Position numbers and translations under genes: made by a program
From: Trichomonas vaginalis G3
Taxonomy: Eukaryota; Parabasalia; Trichomonadida; Trichomonadidae
Length of the DNA stretch: 64,000 nucleotides
Assembly (NCBI RefSeq): GCF_026262505.1
Contig: NC_067208.1
Location: 496,001 to 560,000, forward strand
Direction of reading: 5' to 3'
Shown here: positions 60,701 through 64,000 of the stretch, in pieces
Layout: the number at the start of each line of letters is the position of its first letter
How positions within the stretch are numbered: position 1 is the stretch's first letter
Notes under the pieces: generated by a model
Told to the model about the DNA's origin: nothing
The model's database searches: none
The model's input: the letters and a program-made list of their open reading frames with translations, nothing else

Positions 60701-62030
60701 TTTGTTCGGCCATATTGACATCACAAATATATTTGTTGTCTTTACGAAGGAAGATAAGTGAGAATAAGTCAACAACTAATGATTTTCGCTTTTCTTCGTC
60801 TTCAATCATAACTAAAAGATCACCAATATAAAGAGGTGTTTTCTGTGTGATGAAGTTCAATGCATTTGTAAGAGCAATGTATCCGAATATGAATGCGAAA
60901 TCGGATTTACGCTCTGAATCACTGATACAAAAATATTGACGCTGTGAAAGATCTTCAAGAGAACTAAGATCAAGATGGAGAATTCGTGGAAAAAGTAATT
61001 GTGAAACTGATGAGTAATGAAAGTCTGATGAAACAATTTCTAAACCTGTGTTTTCGTTAACATAATTAGTAATGATTGAATCATTAACAATTCGATTGAT
61101 GATGTTACATGGACTGTTGTATGATGTGAGATGTTTCATGAATTCGATATATTCTTCTGAGTTTTTGTATGTATCGTAGAAACAAATGAAAATGGGACCA
61201 ATAAGATCTGGAAATTTCTTCATTTGTTCGAAATATGAGTTGAAATTGCCTGAATTCAACATGTTAAGTGGTTTCTCAAGGATAAGATCAACTAAGTTTC
61301 GTTTCTTGATGATGCATGTGTTAGACATTTGAAAGTGTGAGCCTTGTTCGAATAATTCGGAGTGTTGGATGTTTGGTTCTGAGAAGAAGATGAGTTTTTG
61401 AAGAATTTGTTGGACGTTTGGAACTTTAAGTAAAAAAAAGTTATTGAAGAAAGAAGGAAGGTTAGAGTTAGTAAGTGTAGAAACATCGAATGATTGGACT
61501 GTTTGTTCTGTTAAGAAAGGTTTCATCGCGAATGTATCAAAACTCATCTTTTTAAAGAGTTCTTTAGATTGTACATTGTTCAGAATAAAGTCAACTGTTG
61601 GGATTACTGATGCGAATGCTTGTTGATTTTGATGATATGCTTGTGATAAAACTTTGATCGCGTTTGATGAAACGATATCTTCTGGTTCAAATGTAGAAAG
61701 GATCTCATATAGTTCTGATGCCCATGGGGCTTTTAAATTTTTTATGATTAAATGATAAAATTCTTGCGGTAAATCTGAATTATTGATGAAACTTCTTGCA
61801 ATATGAGCTTTCCATCGAACTTTAGTATAATTTTCACAATTTGTGTTAGGAGTGAATGTTTCTGGGGCACTTGAGAAAATTATGGAGCTTAAAATGTTAT
61901 CCGAGATATTATGATCCAAAAAAACAGTAAAAGCAGCGGCAAGTGCTTCCTGTCCATAAAACACATGCTTAACCAGCTGTTGCTCTAAAAAGTTTTTAGG
62001 AATCATCATATCATGGATTGCTTTTTTCAT
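57750..62030 (-). CDS. Large alpha-helical solenoid protein, possibly spastizin/ZFYVE26-like
   Basis: 1426 aa from the ATG at 62028-62030; a longer frame would need a GTG at 62165 and adds a Phe/Ile-rich stretch that looks non-coding, and an ATG at 62009 is a close alternative. The whole protein is helical, with repeat-like pairs of helices. The C-terminal ~450 residues (IYDCACSFCVIHQQFDQAFDIF, ERLVTFLTISLRNSKSF, RWLKTLGKKC, DEALASAKLC) recall the ends of spastizin-type or vesicle-coat solenoids. A CxxC pair (CVSC about 549-552 of the 1426-aa product) is present, but no FYVE or WD domain is visible. Likely a trafficking or scaffold protein; name uncertain. A paralogous scrap lies at 29375-29440. 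Confidence 0.8.
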   Translation of the reverse strand: MKKAIHDMMIPKNFLEQQLVKHVFYGQEALAAAFTVFLDHNISDNILSSIIFSSAPETFTPNTNCENYTKVRWKAHIARSFINNSDLPQEFYHLIIKNLKAPWASELYEILSTFEPEDIVSSNAIKVLSQAYHQNQQAFASVIPTVDFILNNVQSKELFKKMSFDTFAMKPFLTEQTVQSFDVSTLTNSNLPSFFNNFFLLKVPNVQQILQKLIFFSEPNIQHSELFEQGSHFQMSNTCIIKKRNLVDLILEKPLNMLNSGNFNSYFEQMKKFPDLIGPIFICFYDTYKNSEEYIEFMKHLTSYNSPCNIINRIVNDSIITNYVNENTGLEIVSSDFHYSSVSQLLFPRILHLDLSSLEDLSQRQYFCISDSERKSDFAFIFGYIALTNALNFITQKTPLYIGDLLVMIEDEEKRKSLVVDLFSLIFLRKDNKYICDVNMAEQILLCISGFLSDEGFMKSATGRFLFTKILGSETLESALVSTQEGVIKMLNMNEPDIALYMSANMPTLFNIVKCIVCEESTIYDKPDIYFVEKFFSRGIFGELNIDCVSCSEAKILYEQRKKQNHPLDLIRSEYIKECLDSFKYIGYLCMNYGGHFSDFMRYRYTYSRLMRRAKIQKKGRLRIPELVQIIVETSYLTEEESLRILLGEHSYETILAHENVYEVNSYLFELIRKKCEVCAYCLLINNPSAAKIEGNSPLKRLFLQKEPDPDFVALSDSDFISKFHTEKPLDFDEMNDLFFRRPELFTKEVENHFEEFTPFEISQFLPYSDKTSLFGLQKLGITSMNITNIFNFLLSITNHSLLQQFILDFKLEDEFCHFFSGYIPDHVFHIFKNSSQFLYRYLYSLPQTVVEIVEEEITKIQSKWSVDSNKNDIRQEDDKLSLYSWYLRERRKYGQQISSLKTLIIKSRDYSLIKSLSEEFFQTFDIDNSEDEYEVFLLLRELRILNDCKFDALLRFVSRFVCSRYDIVYKLSDHKKLIDICFKIDDLSTLDILCNAFSVSFTPYGEEFSVICAKLSLSLQSMGLLQCQSKSREFGEKIISTMMSKMRISIPSNIDCIETFKENISNSPIPHFEEFHPDIISISDVLLQLQIYDCACSFCVIHQQFDQAFDIFNIAEGDCDFFIDNIFTPALSTSFETWSCLWSTYNRRRILNDFEFERFVRKIESYHCFDILIDIYKSLNMSERLVTFLTISLRNSKSFNEEVKILNDLIKSVDVVIKTQTSLSEKKKYVLLKNRCENQKRIINICNQREISYSPSISIVTSSEDAMSTCCMLMRLCEVTIVLDISPDLASYFTFEDICSQVVSSFRKSSEGSVERWLKTLGKKCHGIEYELAIDIIISIIIDSQSHHDEESFKYLTQFIKENVFSEFCKCKSFCKIGNLDEALASAKLCPETSSKELYNEIKISSIKFGNSAVESKCNKILKTL

Positions 62031-62165
62031 AAAAAGTCTAAATACAAAATCAAAAGAAATAAAAAATCGATGAAAGTATCGGATTGGAGATTGTTTAAAA
62101 ATGATTGAAAATGAACGTATATTGTTTGTGTGATTATTTAACGTAATGATTATGCTAAAACTCAC

Positions 62166-62548
62166 TGCGTAATAAAATCTTTTGATAAAAAGAGTATAAA
62201 ATTGAAATAACTTTATTATGGTTGAACTATGTATGATGTGTATATTAGGGTTTTCGAGGTTAGAAGCAAATAACGAGTGAAGAAGAAAAATCAGGAAAAA
62301 AATGCCAAAAAATTATTGACTTCTATTATGTGTTTCATTCAAGTCTGGATGCATCTTTTGCAAAAATAAGAAAAAATTGGTCCGAAATCAAGTAATTGAA
62401 TTTGTCAAGATATGAAATCTTCAAAAAAATCTTTAAAATGCGTAAGATTGTTTTGTGACATACAAGATTATATTTTATTCTAAAATAAATCTAATTAACG
62501 TCATCGGTTTGGGAATCGAAGGGTACTTCGAAGAGTTAACTGTGAGAT
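62166..62548. other. Intergenic between the solenoid and RRM genes
   Basis: Contains the leader of the solenoid gene and the 3' end region of the RRM gene. Nothing else is recognised. Confidence 0.5.
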
Positions 62549-63118
62549 TTACTCGCTAACTGGGTTAGTCTTAGCTGGGGCACGGCGGTACCTTCTTGTG
62601 GATGGTCTGCGGAACTGTGGGTGAGCAATTCTGATGACGACTGTGGCTTCTCCGATCTTGGTTTCGCGGAGGTTCTTGATAGCGGCCATAAGGGCATCTT
62701 CTGTCTCGAACTTGACGAAAGCGAAACCACGGCGGTTGTTATTTGGTGGGTGGATGGAGACTTCCTTAGCTGTTGGGAAGATAGCGCGGATTTGCTCCTC
62801 AGTTGTGGAATCAAGAACTCCACCAAGGAAGGCTGTTAAGCGTGGTTTCTTGACTGGTGGCTTGGAGGCGACAACTTTAACTTCACGTTCATCGATGACA
62901 AGCTTAGTCTTCTCGCACTCAGCAATAGCCTTGGCAGCGTCAGCAGCGTTTTCGAACTCAACAAAGCCGAAACCACGGGAAATGATCTGGCCACGGAATC
63001 TTCTTGTGATAACACGAGCCTTAGCGACCTTGCCGAACTTCTCGAAAGCTGGGCCCATTTGTGCTGGCTGTGTCTTGTAGTTTAAGTTGCCGACGAATAC
63101 AGTCTTGTTATCTGACAT
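62549..63118 (-). CDS. Two-RRM RNA-binding protein
   Basis: 189 aa, intact. RRM1: RNP2 VFVGNL at 7-12, RNP1 RGFGFVEF at 48-55. RRM2: RNP2 AFLGGV at 96-101, RNP1 RGFAFVKF at 130-137. The tail is Arg-rich (RRPSTRRYRRAPAK). Aromatic RNP residues that stack on RNA are present in both domains. Compact two-RRM proteins with a basic tail act in mRNA processing, export or translation; the exact role is open. Third-position G/C use is much higher than in all other genes here, which points to strong expression. The leader is about 6-12 bases if the TCACAT before the ATG is the initiator. Confidence 0.93.
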   Translation of the reverse strand: MSDNKTVFVGNLNYKTQPAQMGPAFEKFGKVAKARVITRRFRGQIISRGFGFVEFENAADAAKAIAECEKTKLVIDEREVKVVASKPPVKKPRLTAFLGGVLDSTTEEQIRAIFPTAKEVSIHPPNNNRRGFAFVKFETEDALMAAIKNLRETKIGEATVVIRIAHPQFRRPSTRRYRRAPAKTNPVSE

Positions 63119-63140
63119 CGGATATGTGAAATGGTTGTGT
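63119..63140 (-). promoter_or_regulatory. Initiator-like motif before the RRM gene
   Basis: On the minus strand the ATG is preceded by TTTCACATATCCG. TCACA fits the trichomonad initiator pattern TCA-pyrimidine-(T/A) at its usual distance of roughly 6-20 bases from the start codon. Seen in sequence; function inferred. Confidence 0.5.
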
Positions 63141-64000
63141 CAAACCGTTTTACGCATCAACCTCATAAATAATAAACGGTAATTTCGATTTTAAAATCGT
63201 GATGTATACAATATCCTATTTATAATAAACATAAGAAGTGAAATTCTGCCGATGGCCGATTTTTGATCAGCGACTAAACAAAGAGGAAAATCTTTCAATT
63301 GATAATTATACCAAAATCTTTGAGGTACTTATGTTCCTTATTGTCCTTCAAGCATGCAGAAATCTGTAAACGCTGTGGTCAGATTTCTGAAGATTTTCTT
63401 TGCAAGCATTTTTTCAAAATTTATCATTATTACTCGTAGTTCCATCTCAATTATGAATATTGTATTTTTAGAATAAACTGGCAGAATTATTTTTCACATT
63501 TCCGAAATTCTCGTGCTATCTTCAGATATTTGAGAGGATACCAGAGTCGCTGGCATTTTCTTTGCATATTAAAATACATGTCTTATCAATGGGTATCAGT
63601 ATCTTCTTCAAAAAAAAAAGATATCGACATATTTAGCATGAGATCTGTATTTATGTTGTTTTGTTGCTGCATTATGCTGTTGATACTGGGCTCCTATTCA
63701 AAATCTTGTGAAATCCTACATTTTTATCCGACCATTCGGAAAAGTTGTTTATTTAGTACACGACCTTTATCAATGTCATCACCATTTGAATTTATATCTA
63801 GTAGTTAGCAAAATTTGCAATAATTATCGATACGATAGATTGACTTCGTTTGGTCTATGAATTAAACTTGCCTAATTGTTACATATCGTAATACATAAGT
63901 ATTCACGTATGAACATTCCTTCTACATACTGATATCATCCAAATGTATACAACAATAAATTGTATTGCTGAATTATTATACTTTGAACCTAATACATATG
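63141..64000. other. Intergenic to window end
   Basis: No supported gene. A 92-codon plus-strand frame (63530-63808) with a hydrophobic FMLFCCCIMLLILG stretch is possible but has no other support. Confidence 0.4.

Noticed and set aside
57959-61626. Several frames on both strands inside the solenoid gene
   Set aside because: Shadows of the 1426-aa gene in other frames.
62031-62165. N-terminal extension of the solenoid protein
   Set aside because: It needs a GTG start and adds a Phe/Ile-rich stretch; an ATG at 62030 gives a normal start.
62536-63080. Other frames across the RRM gene
   Set aside because: Shadows of a codon-biased gene; none has a recognisable domain.
1-64000. tRNA, rRNA or other structured RNA genes
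   Set aside because: None recognised by eye; the cloverleaf at 46073 is far larger than a tRNA and has none of its conserved bases.

Overview
The window is AT-rich, has no visible introns, and looks like chromosomal DNA of a parabasalid flagellate (Trichomonas or Tritrichomonas type). The reasons are a trichomonad-type Polinton/Maverick, MULE transposases, one of them joined to a trichomonad DUF3447/ankyrin-like N-terminus, very short 5' leaders and single-exon genes. The species call is inference.

Region 1 (1-21151) is most of a Polinton whose left end lies outside the window. It carries a packaging ATPase, a candidate minor capsid gene, a fibre gene with collagen-like and phage-tail-collar parts, an integrase, two KilA-N genes, protein-primed DNA polymerase B, an HNH nuclease, a double-jelly-roll major capsid gene and about a dozen small unknowns. 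Several genes look whole and about five are broken, so it reads as a fairly young fossil. Two things stand out in it. GC-rich paired hairpins are scattered through genes and gene ends. There also seem to be two promoter classes: one long shared element before the DNA polymerase and KilA-N genes, and a short T-rich element often ending in TAAATG before other genes.

Region 2 (21152-31420) holds a decayed MULE, a 120-bp tandem array, a three-way-junction inverted repeat, a small F5/8-like gene, a TTAA-flanked MITE, and an intact USP7-like deubiquitinase gene (minus strand, 25955-28759).

Region 3 (about 31425-48620) is bracketed by two diverged ~500-bp inverted repeats and may be one ~17-kb composite element. 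Inside are hairpin clusters, a 2.1-kb pyrimidine-rich minisatellite, an ankyrin-MULE fusion gene with two frameshifts, and a helical-repeat gene split by a 3.4-kb TA-flanked element. That element contains a 2.3-kb TTAA-flanked element and a 239-bp inverted repeat that could fold as a four-way DNA cloverleaf.

Region 4 (48621-57430) has a 1.1-kb TTAA-flanked MITE and a 6-kb satellite of about 50 units of 120-121 bp. Each unit has three hairpins. The right flank of the array matches the cloverleaf element, which suggests a common origin.

Region 5 (57431-64000) is ordinary host sequence: a 1426-aa helical protein gene and a strongly codon-biased two-RRM RNA-binding protein gene, both on the minus strand.
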